NCBI GenBank assembly: GCA_937921035.1
Contig: CALEUL010000003.1
Span: forward strand, 1-32,755
DNA from: an uncultured Porphyromonadaceae bacterium
GTDB lineage: Bacteria > Bacteroidota > Bacteroidia > Bacteroidales > Muribaculaceae
Direction: 5' to 3'
DNA length: 32,755 nucleotides
A program made the translations under genes and the position numbers. The notes under the pieces are model-generated. The model saw only the letters and a program-made list of their open reading frames with translations, had not been told where the DNA came from and did not search any database. Below are positions 14,967 through 22,084 of this stretch, piece after piece; positions within the stretch are counted from its first letter, which is position 1; every line of letters begins with the position of its first letter.

Positions 14967-16730
14967 TTATGTTCTGCGCAGCTTGAATTTTTCAATAAGG
15001 TGCTTTACGCCCGGATGTTCGTCGAGAATTTCCTGAAGCACGCGGTCGTCGGTCCACAGGTTCTTTGGCAGCTCCATTTCGCATACGCGGGCACTTATGG
15101 ATATGCTGTCGTTTTCGAGGGCGTCGCACAGGTGTCGCTGCAGTGTTGTCAGTCCCTTGGCAAGCACATCGGCTTCCATCTGGGAGGACACGCGTACCGT
15201 GAGCGCGCCGTTGCCCTCCATAACTGGCATGGCCACGTTCAGCAGGCTTGTGAGCATTGGCCCGAGCTGCGACAACGCCACGGCGGTGCCCCATACGCGC
15301 TGTATGTCGGCCTCGGTGTAGGGCTTCTCGCGCTTCTTTGGTTCTTCGGGCGCAGCAGGCGCGGTTTCCTGAGTGGCGGCAGGCTTCATGCGCAGGCTTC
15401 CCAACGATAGCGAGCCGGGATTATAGTACTTTTGTTCGGGTTCGGCGGCTACCGGCGCAGAGGCGGCTGTCGCTGTTGTCGGAACGGCAACCGGCTTTTT
15501 TGGAGCCGGCGCCGGTTGCGGAGCATGTGCCACAGGCTGGGGCGCCGGCTGTGCCGCCGGGGCCTTGTAAGTTGTGGCGTTGCCGCTTTCAAGCGGCTTC
15601 AGATGCCCCCCGTCTACTCCGCTTTCATCTGACGAGGGGCTTAATAGTTGGCACAGTTTGATGAGCGTAAGCTCGATAAGAAACTGTTTGTTTGTTGCCT
15701 GGCGGAAATTGAAATCGGCCTGGTTACACAGGTCCATCGCGCGGTAGAAGAACGTGGGGTGCAGCGTTGCGGCACGTGCGGCCATCTCCTGACGCACGGC
15801 GTCGGTCGCTTCCACAAGCTGCAGAGTCGAGGGGCTGGCGCTCATGGCAAGGTCGCGCAGGTATTGTCCGAGACCGTTTATAAAGAACTGTGAGTCGAAG
15901 CCTTTGTCGCGTATTTCCTTGTATATCATCAGCGCCGCGGCGACGTCCTGAGCCACGAAAGCGTCGATCAGACGCGAGTAGTAGCTGTGGTCGAGCACAT
16001 TCAGATTCTCGATGGTTGCCTGGTATGTGATGTTGCCGCGCGTGCACGCAGCTACCTGGTCGAAAATCGAGAGAGCGTCGCGCATGGCGCCGTCGGCCTT
16101 ACGTGCAATCACGTTCAGCGCCGCCGGTTCGGCGGTATAGCCTTCCTGCGCGGCAACTTTCTGCATGTGCGCTACCATATCGTTGATAGTTATACGGTTG
16201 AAATCGTAGATCTGGCAGCGCGAGAGAATCGTTGGAATTATTTTGTGCTTCTCTGTTGTGGCAAGGATGAAAATGGCGTGTGCCGGCGGCTCCTCCAGTG
16301 TTTTTAGGAAAGCGTTGAAGGCCGCTGCCGAGAGCATGTGCACCTCGTCGACGATGAACACGCGGTATTTGCCGTGCGTCGGAGGTACCTGAACCTGTTC
16401 CATGAGGCTCTTGATGTCCTCCACGCCGTTGTTGGAGGCCGCGTCGAGCTCGATAATGTTCAGCGAGCGGTTTTCATTGAATTGCCGGCAGGAATCGCAC
16501 TCGTTGCACGCTTCGCCATCGGGCGTGCGGTTGGTGCAGTTGATGGTTTTGGCGAAAATACGGGCACACGACGTCTTGCCCACGCCTCGCGAGCCGCAGA
16601 ACAGATAGGCGTGTGCCAGACGGCCCGTGGCGATGGCGTTCTTGAGCGTAGCCGTAAGGGCCTGCTGTCCAACGACAGTGTCGAATGTCGCCGGCCTGTA
16701 TTTTCGAGCCGATACAATGTAATGTTCCAT
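14967..16730 (-). CDS. dnaX: DNA polymerase III subunit gamma/tau
   Basis: The clamp-loader ATPase that loads the beta clamp and organises the replisome. Walker A is GSRGVGKTS (46-54); the zinc module has C65, C75, C78 and C81; Walker B is DEVH (128-131); the sensor region is TTEKHKIIPTILSRC. The first 370 residues form the AAA+ and collar domains. A Pro/Ala-rich linker (about 380-450) leads to a C-terminal tau-type domain ending FKLRRT. The full-length 587-residue product is tau-like. Codons 410-412 (CCA AAA AAG) contain the heptamer A AAA AAG at which E. coli dnaX shifts to -1; see the separate entry. A consensus promoter lies 28 bases upstream of the ATG. Confidence 0.95.
   Translation of the reverse strand: MEHYIVSARKYRPATFDTVVGQQALTATLKNAIATGRLAHAYLFCGSRGVGKTSCARIFAKTINCTNRTPDGEACNECDSCRQFNENRSLNIIELDAASNNGVEDIKSLMEQVQVPPTHGKYRVFIVDEVHMLSAAAFNAFLKTLEEPPAHAIFILATTEKHKIIPTILSRCQIYDFNRITINDMVAHMQKVAAQEGYTAEPAALNVIARKADGAMRDALSIFDQVAACTRGNITYQATIENLNVLDHSYYSRLIDAFVAQDVAAALMIYKEIRDKGFDSQFFINGLGQYLRDLAMSASPSTLQLVEATDAVRQEMAARAATLHPTFFYRAMDLCNQADFNFRQATNKQFLIELTLIKLCQLLSPSSDESGVDGGHLKPLESGNATTYKAPAAQPAPQPVAHAPQPAPAPKKPVAVPTTATAASAPVAAEPEQKYYNPGSLSLGSLRMKPAATQETAPAAPEEPKKREKPYTEADIQRVWGTAVALSQLGPMLTSLLNVAMPVMEGNGALTVRVSSQMEADVLAKGLTTLQRHLCDALENDSISISARVCEMELPKNLWTDDRVLQEILDEHPGVKHLIEKFKLRRT
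15421..15501 (-). promoter_or_regulatory. Candidate programmed -1 frameshift site in dnaX (A AAA AAG) and short -1 frame
   Basis: The heptamer A AAA AAG runs from 15501 to 15495 in the tau reading frame. Slipping back one base would add 24 codons in the -1 frame and stop at TAA (15423-15421), giving a protein of 436 residues that ends before the tau C-terminus. Three bases after the heptamer a small imperfect stem (GTTGCCG with CGACAAC, loop TTC, one C-A mismatch; 15491-15475) could stall ribosomes. CCGGCT/AGCCGG also flank the site. I see no upstream SD-like stimulator of the E. coli type. Confidence 0.45.
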
Positions 16731-16757
16731 GTCGAAAAGAGGGAAATATCCCGCTTA

Positions 16758-16788
16758 CAAAAGTAATCAAAAAATTTCGTACCCCAAA
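16758..16788 (-). promoter_or_regulatory. Bacteroidetes-type promoter for dnaX
   Basis: On the minus strand TTTG (16785-16788), a 19-bp spacer and TACTTTTG (16758-16765) match the consensus exactly. The predicted start of transcription is about 20 bases before the dnaX ATG at 16730. Confidence 0.8.
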
Positions 16789-16835
16789 AAATATCCCTTG
16801 CCGCGAATGCCGTACATCGCATACGGTTATATGCA

Positions 16836-16869
16836 AAACGGAGGCCCGGGTGAAATCGGGCCTCCGTTT
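16836..16869 (-). terminator. Terminator hairpin after the paired lipoprotein genes
   Basis: A perfect 13-bp stem (AAACGGAGGCCCG with CGGGCCTCCGTTT) closes on an 8-base loop, 21 bases past the minus-strand stop at 16891. On the minus strand the stem ends in a short run of four Ts. It separates the lipoprotein genes from dnaX. Confidence 0.8.
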
Positions 16870-16890
16870 GTGTGTCGCTATTAAGTTTTA

Positions 16891-17325
16891 TCAGAAGAAC
16901 AGAAATCTCTTTTTTTCTTTCTTAGGCTGCAATTTCTCGAGGTCGGAAATTATTTTGGCTTCCTCGGGAGTCATTTTGTGAAAGTTAGAATATTTGGCTG
17001 GAAAGCCGAATACAGTTACGGAACCGCCTCTTAGAAATCCCCGGCGCTCGATAATATACTGGGGCTCAACCAATACGTCTGCACCTGTTTCCTGAAGCAT
17101 TTTTGCAGTGGTGTTGTCCTTTACGGTTTCGACGTTGACTCGCTTGAATGGATTATAGTTCCAGTTTGTTGTTGCCGTAATTTTTGTGGGCTGGACATCC
17201 ATATCGGCAACGGTGAAAGTGGCGACAGTAACGTCTACAGGCGCAGTCGCTGCTGTGTGTCGCACAGAAGAGCACGAGCTCAGCAAAAGAGCTGTTGCTA
17301 TGATTAATGCGGATTTGGTCTTCAT
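16891..17325 (-). CDS. Small lipoprotein, second of a related pair
   Basis: 144 residues. A lipoprotein signal peptide ends in LLSSC (lipid-modified C18), followed by SSVRHTA. The mature part has a strand-rich body with TNWNYNPFKRVN, TGADVLVEPQYIIE and the shared end motif VFGFPAKYSNFHK, then a basic, phenylalanine-rich tail (KKEKKRFLFF). The start of the mature protein (SSVRHTA / SSIRHTA) and the PAKY-x-N-x-H motif recur in the gene just upstream, so the two are paralogues. Function is unknown; probably an outer- or inner-membrane-anchored periplasmic protein. The gap to the upstream gene is nine bases. Confidence 0.8.
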   Translation of the reverse strand: MKTKSALIIATALLLSSCSSVRHTAATAPVDVTVATFTVADMDVQPTKITATTNWNYNPFKRVNVETVKDNTTAKMLQETGADVLVEPQYIIERRGFLRGGSVTVFGFPAKYSNFHKMTPEEAKIISDLEKLQPKKEKKRFLFF

Positions 17326-17334
17326 AGTGCCTGA

Positions 17335-17718
17335 TTATTTGGTGACTGCGTGAATGTTTTTATATTTTGCCGGATATCCTTCCACCTTTACATATTTGAT
17401 GTTGGTGCGGCCGAAGAAATTTTTAGTCTTTTTGATTTCATACTGGAAACCGACAAGGACATCGGACTTGCCGTTTATCTCAAGCGCCTCGGCGACAGCG
17501 GATCTAATAACAGCTTTTTCGCCACAGCGACGTTGAGCTTTTGTAGGCCGGAACGTATAGGAAATCTTGTTTTGCGAAACATCAAGGTCTGCGGCACTGC
17601 GGCTGGTTACCGTGGTCGTAACATCAACTGTTTTGGCTGTGTGGCGGATGGAACTGCACGAAGGAAATGCGAAAATGGCAAAAGCTGCCACTGCAAGGAT
17701 AAAAAGGTTCTTTTTCAT
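17335..17718 (-). CDS. Small lipoprotein, first of a related pair
   Basis: 127 residues from the ATG at 17718. An in-frame start at 17778 would put about 20 residues before the signal peptide and lies at the -33 box, so it is rejected. The signal sequence MKKNLFILAV... ends in FPSC (C21), followed by SSIRHTAKTVDV. The body has KSDVLVGFQYEIKK, aligned with ADVLVEPQYIIE of the downstream copy, and ends VEGYPAKYKNIHAVTK. It contains a basic stretch RPTKAQRRCGEKA. Function unknown. A promoter-like element lies 32 bases upstream. Confidence 0.8.
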   Translation of the reverse strand: MKKNLFILAVAAFAIFAFPSCSSIRHTAKTVDVTTTVTSRSAADLDVSQNKISYTFRPTKAQRRCGEKAVIRSAVAEALEINGKSDVLVGFQYEIKKTKNFFGRTNIKYVKVEGYPAKYKNIHAVTK

Positions 17719-17749
17719 TTTTTTGTTATTCTGGTTAGTAAAACTTCTG

Positions 17750-17778
17750 CAAAAATAAATAAAATTTCTGAATTGCAA
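17750..17778 (-). promoter_or_regulatory. Putative promoter for the lipoprotein pair
   Basis: On the minus strand TATTTTTG (17750-17757) fits TAnnTTTG. TTG (17776-17778) lies 18 bases further upstream as a partial -33 element. The surroundings are very AT-rich, which raises the chance of random matches. Confidence 0.55.
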
Positions 17779-17864
17779 TATTTAAACCGCATAAAATATT
17801 TTTTTTCATAGGGAATTGTTCCGTCCCGAAAAGGTGAGGCCGGAAACTGCTGTAGGGACGGTAA

Positions 17865-17901
17865 AGAAAAAACGCCTTCCGCGGAGGTTCCGTGGAAGGC
17901 G
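17865..17901 (-). terminator. Rho-independent terminator after rubrerythrin
   Basis: On the minus strand CGCCTTCC and GGAAGGCG form an 8-bp stem, extended by a G-T wobble and CG/CC pairs to about 12, followed directly by six Ts and a T-rich stretch. It starts 20 bases past the stop at 17921. This is the most canonical intrinsic terminator in the window. Confidence 0.88.
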
Positions 17902-17920
17902 TGGTGTTGTGTCTGGGCTA

Positions 17921-18514
17921 TTATTCAAGGTCTTCGGGATCGTCGAGGGCCATGTAATGCTCGCGCGGATGGTCGCATGCGGGGCATACGGCAGGTGGCT
18001 CGGTGCCAACATATTCGTAGCCGCAGACGAGGCATTTCCATGTGATTGGCTTGTCGCGCTTCCATACAGTGCCGTCCTGTACCTGCTTGAGGAAACGGAG
18101 GAAGCGGTTGCGGTGGTGCATCTCTATTGTGGCGATGGCGCGGAAGTGTTCAGCGATTTCGGTAAAGCCTTCGGCGTCGGCTACTTTTGCGAAGCGTTCG
18201 TACATTTCGGAGCCTTCCTCGAGTTCCTCGCGGGCGGCTACGGCAAGGTTTTCGGCGGTGGTGCCGATAACGCCAGCGTCAACTCCTACGGGTACGGTTA
18301 TGGAACCGCCTTCAAGAAATTTGAAGTAGACTTTGGAGTGGCGGAGTTCGTTTGCTGCTGTCTCCTCGAATACTTTCTGGATGGGGAAATAATTTTCTTT
18401 CTCTGCCTGTGCGGCATAGAAAGTATAGCGTGTTACCGCAGTGGATTCGGCAACGTAAGAGATTACGAGGTTTTTCTCGGTCTGCGTGCCTTTGATACTT
18501 TTTTTGGTTGACAT
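17921..18514 (-). CDS. rbr: Rubrerythrin
   Basis: 197 residues, a cytoplasmic peroxide-reducing protein of anaerobes. The N-terminal ferritin-like diiron domain carries the carboxylate and histidine ligands in VAESTA (E23), NELRHS (E56, H59), EELEEGSE and TIEMHH (E131, H134). The C-terminal rubredoxin domain has C161-x-x-C164 and C177-x-x-C180 (CLVCGYEYVG, VCPACDHP). All metal ligands expected for the family are present and the length is normal. The gene lies 61 bases downstream of the TonB-dependent receptor stop on the same strand. No clear promoter is seen in that gap, so it may be cotranscribed or use a weak one. Confidence 0.95.
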   Translation of the reverse strand: MSTKKSIKGTQTEKNLVISYVAESTAVTRYTFYAAQAEKENYFPIQKVFEETAANELRHSKVYFKFLEGGSITVPVGVDAGVIGTTAENLAVAAREELEEGSEMYERFAKVADAEGFTEIAEHFRAIATIEMHHRNRFLRFLKQVQDGTVWKRDKPITWKCLVCGYEYVGTEPPAVCPACDHPREHYMALDDPEDLE

Positions 18515-18575
18515 AGCTGTAGTGTTTTAAGTACCAGTTTAAACACGCCGGCGGCAGCTATTGTTCGGTGCCGAG

Positions 18576-20993
18576 TCAGAATTCCACAGAAAGGCGTACG
18601 TTGAACTGTCGTCGCGTAAGGTAGTTTGGCACGGCGTATTGCAGACGGTTGACGTCGGTAACCCAATAGTAGCTGCTCACGTTGCTTATGTCCAGCAGAT
18701 TGAAGATGTCGGCGCCGAGCCAGATGCTTTTGAAGTGTTTAGCCAGGCCGGAGCGCGGCTGTCCTTCGGCCGGCGGTGAAAGCAATGCATATGCCAGACC
18801 GATATCCACGCGCTTGTATGCGGGAGCGCGGAAATATCCTTTGTCGCGGCTGCCGCGCGGGGCTGTCATAGGCAGGCCGTCGGAGAATATTCCGCGAAGG
18901 TTGAACTTCAGTTTGGGGAATTTGGGGAAGTAATCGGTAAAGAAGAGGGCGAAGCTGTAGCGCTGGTCGGTGGGGCGGGGTACTTTGACGCCGTTGAGAG
19001 TTTCCTGCGTTTTCATCAGCGAGAAGCTTATCCATGAGTCCGTTCCGGGTACAAACTGGCCGAATAGTTTGAAATCGAGCCCCATAGCATAGCCGTTGGT
19101 AAGATTCTGGCCTGCGTACACGAGTTTGAGATTGTCTATTTCGTAGGGAATGAGGTTGTGGAGGTTCTTGTAATAAGCCTCGCCTGTTATTTTGAACGGG
19201 CGGTTTACTGCACGGAAGGTATAGTCGGCGCCGAGGATTACCTGGAAAGACTGCTGGCTCTTTATTTTGTCGTTGAGGTTTACCACTATGTTGTCGCCGG
19301 GCAAAGTTTCCTGCATGCGGTATTCCTTGTAGAATGGCGACTGGTAGTACAGGCCCGTAGCGAAGCGCAGTGCCAGGCGCGGGCAGCGGTCGGGTACGAA
19401 GCCGACGCTTACGCGCGGGCTTACGAGGAATTCCTTGTTGTAGTCCCAATAGGACATGCGGACGCCGCCGTTCAGGTTGAGGTATCCGGCAGATGTTTCC
19501 ATGCGGTAGGTGTCCATAGCGTATATCTCCAGGCGGTTGCTGCTGATGTCGTGGTTTGAGGACAGGTTATATATAACCTTCAGGGCGTCGGGGTCGAACG
19601 GCAGTGAATATCCGGCGGAGTCGCGCAGTTCCCACTCGCGTGCGCGCTCGTACATTGACTCATGTTTGTAGGTGAGGCCGTAGTCGATGTTATGCCTGTT
19701 GATGCCTGTAGTGCCTTTCAGTCCCAGCGAGAATACCGAGGCGCGGAAACGGTTGCGGGCATGCTCGTGGTAGCGGCCGACGCCGAGTTCTCCGCCGATG
19801 GCGGGCTTGTCGTCGCCGGAACCTCCGGTACCTGCCTGGTCGAGCCAGTATTCGCCGGAGATGTCGTAGGAAACAAGCTCGTTTGTGAGGAATGCCGAGG
19901 CGAGCAGCGAGAATTCGTTGGCTTTGTTTGGCTTGAATCCGAGCCTCATGGCACCGAAATATGTCTCGAAGCGGTCCTTCTCCATGCCGTCGAAATATAC
20001 GGTGAATTCTTTTGCGTCGGTGGACGTGCCGAACTTGGTGGAGCGGTTGTGGGGTATGAATTTATAGTTGTTCACGGCGATGTTGCCGAGGAACGATACT
20101 TTCCACTTGGGGTTGAAAGTGTAGGTCAGGTGCGTCTGGTAGTCGAAGAATTTTGGGTCGTATTCTCCTTTCTCGTCCATAGAACCGAGAAGCGACGAAT
20201 TCTGCTTGTAGCGTATGCCGTGCAACTGCGAGAAGTGGCGGGAGCTGGTGCCGACGGCTGCGGTGGCTCCCATTAGCGATGCCGATACGGCACCCTCGAA
20301 GGCCTCGGGCTCTCGGTATGTGATATCGAGCACAGAGCTCATCTTGTCGCCGTACTGTGCCGAGAAACCGCCAGTAGAGAAGCCTATCGCTCCCACCATA
20401 TCGGGGTTTACAATGCTGAGGCCTTCCTGCTGACCGGAGGAAATAAGCTGCGGGCGGTATACTTCTATGCCGTTGATATATACGGAATTCTCGTCGTAGC
20501 TGCCGCCGCGTACACTGTACTGGCTGGACATTTCGTTGTTGCTGTTCACACCAGCCATTGTGGTGAGCAGCGATTCCACGCTGCCTCCGCTCACGTCGGG
20601 CGCCAGTTTGTAGCCTGCGCCGTCGATTTTCTGCATGCCTGATGTCTGTTTCTGTATATCCGTAACCTCGATGCCGCCCAGGGCGTATGTCGCCGGCGAC
20701 ATTTTTACGTTTACGGTAACGCTGCCGCTTGCGTCTACAAGCCTGCGGTGGGATTCCTCGTAGCCTATGCAGCTGAAGACGATGCGGATTGTGTCGGCCT
20801 CGGGGGCGCTGAGGCTGTATCGGCCGTCGAGGCCGCTTGTTGTGCCAACGGCCTTCCCTGCAATCTTTACGGTTACGAATTCCAGAGGCTCGTTGTTCTC
20901 GTCGGTAACGAGGCCCGAAATCTTAACCGGTCCTTTGGCATAGAGGCCCGTGGCGCAGAATATGATAAGTAGAAATGTAATAATCCGGTTCAT
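18576..20993 (-). CDS. TonB-dependent outer-membrane receptor with carboxypeptidase-regulatory-like N-terminus
   Basis: 805 residues. A signal peptide (about 1-19, cut after LYA) is followed by a CarboxypepD_reg-like Ig fold (about 22-105: ISGLVTDENNEPLEFVTVKI). Next comes a plug domain (about 120-225, with SVESLLTTMAGV, YSVRGGSYDENSVYINGIEVY and STGGFSAQYGDKMSSVLDI), then a beta-barrel ending in FNVRLSVEF with the terminal phenylalanine required for outer-membrane insertion. It is shorter than SusC-type glycan receptors and has no SusD partner next to it, so iron-complex, cofactor or peptide uptake is as possible as sugar uptake. There is no adjacent FecIR-type regulator. Confidence 0.9.
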   Translation of the reverse strand: MNRIITFLLIIFCATGLYAKGPVKISGLVTDENNEPLEFVTVKIAGKAVGTTSGLDGRYSLSAPEADTIRIVFSCIGYEESHRRLVDASGSVTVNVKMSPATYALGGIEVTDIQKQTSGMQKIDGAGYKLAPDVSGGSVESLLTTMAGVNSNNEMSSQYSVRGGSYDENSVYINGIEVYRPQLISSGQQEGLSIVNPDMVGAIGFSTGGFSAQYGDKMSSVLDITYREPEAFEGAVSASLMGATAAVGTSSRHFSQLHGIRYKQNSSLLGSMDEKGEYDPKFFDYQTHLTYTFNPKWKVSFLGNIAVNNYKFIPHNRSTKFGTSTDAKEFTVYFDGMEKDRFETYFGAMRLGFKPNKANEFSLLASAFLTNELVSYDISGEYWLDQAGTGGSGDDKPAIGGELGVGRYHEHARNRFRASVFSLGLKGTTGINRHNIDYGLTYKHESMYERAREWELRDSAGYSLPFDPDALKVIYNLSSNHDISSNRLEIYAMDTYRMETSAGYLNLNGGVRMSYWDYNKEFLVSPRVSVGFVPDRCPRLALRFATGLYYQSPFYKEYRMQETLPGDNIVVNLNDKIKSQQSFQVILGADYTFRAVNRPFKITGEAYYKNLHNLIPYEIDNLKLVYAGQNLTNGYAMGLDFKLFGQFVPGTDSWISFSLMKTQETLNGVKVPRPTDQRYSFALFFTDYFPKFPKLKFNLRGIFSDGLPMTAPRGSRDKGYFRAPAYKRVDIGLAYALLSPPAEGQPRSGLAKHFKSIWLGADIFNLLDISNVSSYYWVTDVNRLQYAVPNYLTRRQFNVRLSVEF

Positions 20994-21051
20994 ATACGGA
21001 ATAATAACGTGCGCGCTGCCGAAAAATTGTCTGGAGGCGAAACCTTATGGA

Positions 21052-21083
21052 TTTGGGGGTTTGCGAAGTTTTTTTTAATTTTG
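21052..21083 (+). promoter_or_regulatory. Bacteroidetes-type promoter for the polyprenyl synthase operon
   Basis: TTTG (21052-21055), a 20-bp spacer and TAATTTTG (21076-21083) match the consensus. Transcription would begin about 10 bases before the ATG at 21101, giving a very short leader. Confidence 0.75.
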
Positions 21084-21100
21084 CAAATCATTGACGAATA

Positions 21101-22078
21101 ATGACAACTCTCGAGAAACTCATTGGCCTTCACAAAGGGGATATAGACGAGCTGAACGCGCATATAGAGCGCCGGTTATCGTCATCCGGAAGCCCCATGA
21201 TGAGCCACATAATAATATCGCTCCTGCGCACCAAAGGCAAGCAGCTTCGTCCTTTGCTGCTGATAATGTGCGCCAAAATGTTCGGCGCGTCGGGCAGTAA
21301 GGTTATGTCGGCTGCCGCCGCCGTGGAGTTGCTCCACAATGCATCGCTTATTCACGACGATGTTGTGGACAACTCGTCCACACGTCGCGGAAACCCTACC
21401 GTCAACGCCGTATGGGATAACCACGTAGCGGTGTTGGTGGGCGATTTCTTTACATCGTCGGCCATGCAGGAGGCCATCGACACTGGCGAGATACGCATTG
21501 TCGACGCTCTGTGCGCCCTTGGCCGCGATCTGTCGCTGGGTGAAATAGACCAAATTTACAACGCCCGCGAGCATACACTCGACGAAACGAACTATTTCCG
21601 CATCATCGACTACAAGACCGCTTCGCTCTTTGTGGCGAGCGCCCGCATGGGCTGTATCGCCGCCGGCGCCCCCGACGAGAAGACCGAGGCGCTTGCGCGT
21701 TATGCCCTGCTGTTTGGTCGCTGTTTCCAGTTGCGCGATGATATTTTCGATTATTACGATGCCGCTACCGTAGGGAAGCCTACTGGAAACGACTTGCGCG
21801 AGGGCAAGGTTACATTGCCGCTGCTCAAGGCTTTGCAGTCCGGTGCGCCCGAATGCCGCGCCATACGCGAACTGCTTGGAAAGGACAATCTCTCCGACTC
21901 AGAAATTGCCGTGATTCAGAAATTCGCACGCGACAACGGCGGCATAGAAAGCACCTATGCCACTATGGACTGCCTGAAGCATCAGGCAATGGCGCAGCTC
22001 GATGTCTTTCCCGCCGAGGAACCCATACGACAGCAACTTATGGAGCTGTTCGATTTTATTATCGAGCGTAAATTCTGA
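21101..22078 (+). CDS. ispB: All-trans polyprenyl diphosphate synthase (IspB/octaprenyl type)
   Basis: 325 residues. Condenses isopentenyl diphosphate with an allylic diphosphate to make the long isoprenoid side chain of quinones, here most likely menaquinone. The first aspartate-rich motif is DDVVD (86-90) in LIHDDVVDNSSTRRG; the second is DDIFD (213-217) in FQLRDDIFDYYD. The GKQLRP substrate-binding motif is at 46-51. Residues before the first motif (A, S, L, I) are small, as in long-chain enzymes; exact chain length cannot be read from sequence. It is cytoplasmic, and six bases separate it from the next gene. Confidence 0.92.
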   Translation: MTTLEKLIGLHKGDIDELNAHIERRLSSSGSPMMSHIIISLLRTKGKQLRPLLLIMCAKMFGASGSKVMSAAAAVELLHNASLIHDDVVDNSSTRRGNPTVNAVWDNHVAVLVGDFFTSSAMQEAIDTGEIRIVDALCALGRDLSLGEIDQIYNAREHTLDETNYFRIIDYKTASLFVASARMGCIAAGAPDEKTEALARYALLFGRCFQLRDDIFDYYDAATVGKPTGNDLREGKVTLPLLKALQSGAPECRAIRELLGKDNLSDSEIAVIQKFARDNGGIESTYATMDCLKHQAMAQLDVFPAEEPIRQQLMELFDFIIERKF

Positions 22079-22084
22079 CAGACG

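Noticed and set aside
17821..17861. CCGTCCC/GGGACGG inverted pair near the rubrerythrin terminator
   Set aside because: Only 7 bp with 27 bases between; the adjacent T-tailed hairpin explains termination better.
18532..18556. GTGTTT/AAACAC pair between the TonB-dependent receptor and rubrerythrin genes as a terminator
   Set aside because: Short AT-rich stem with no U-tract; cannot be distinguished from chance.
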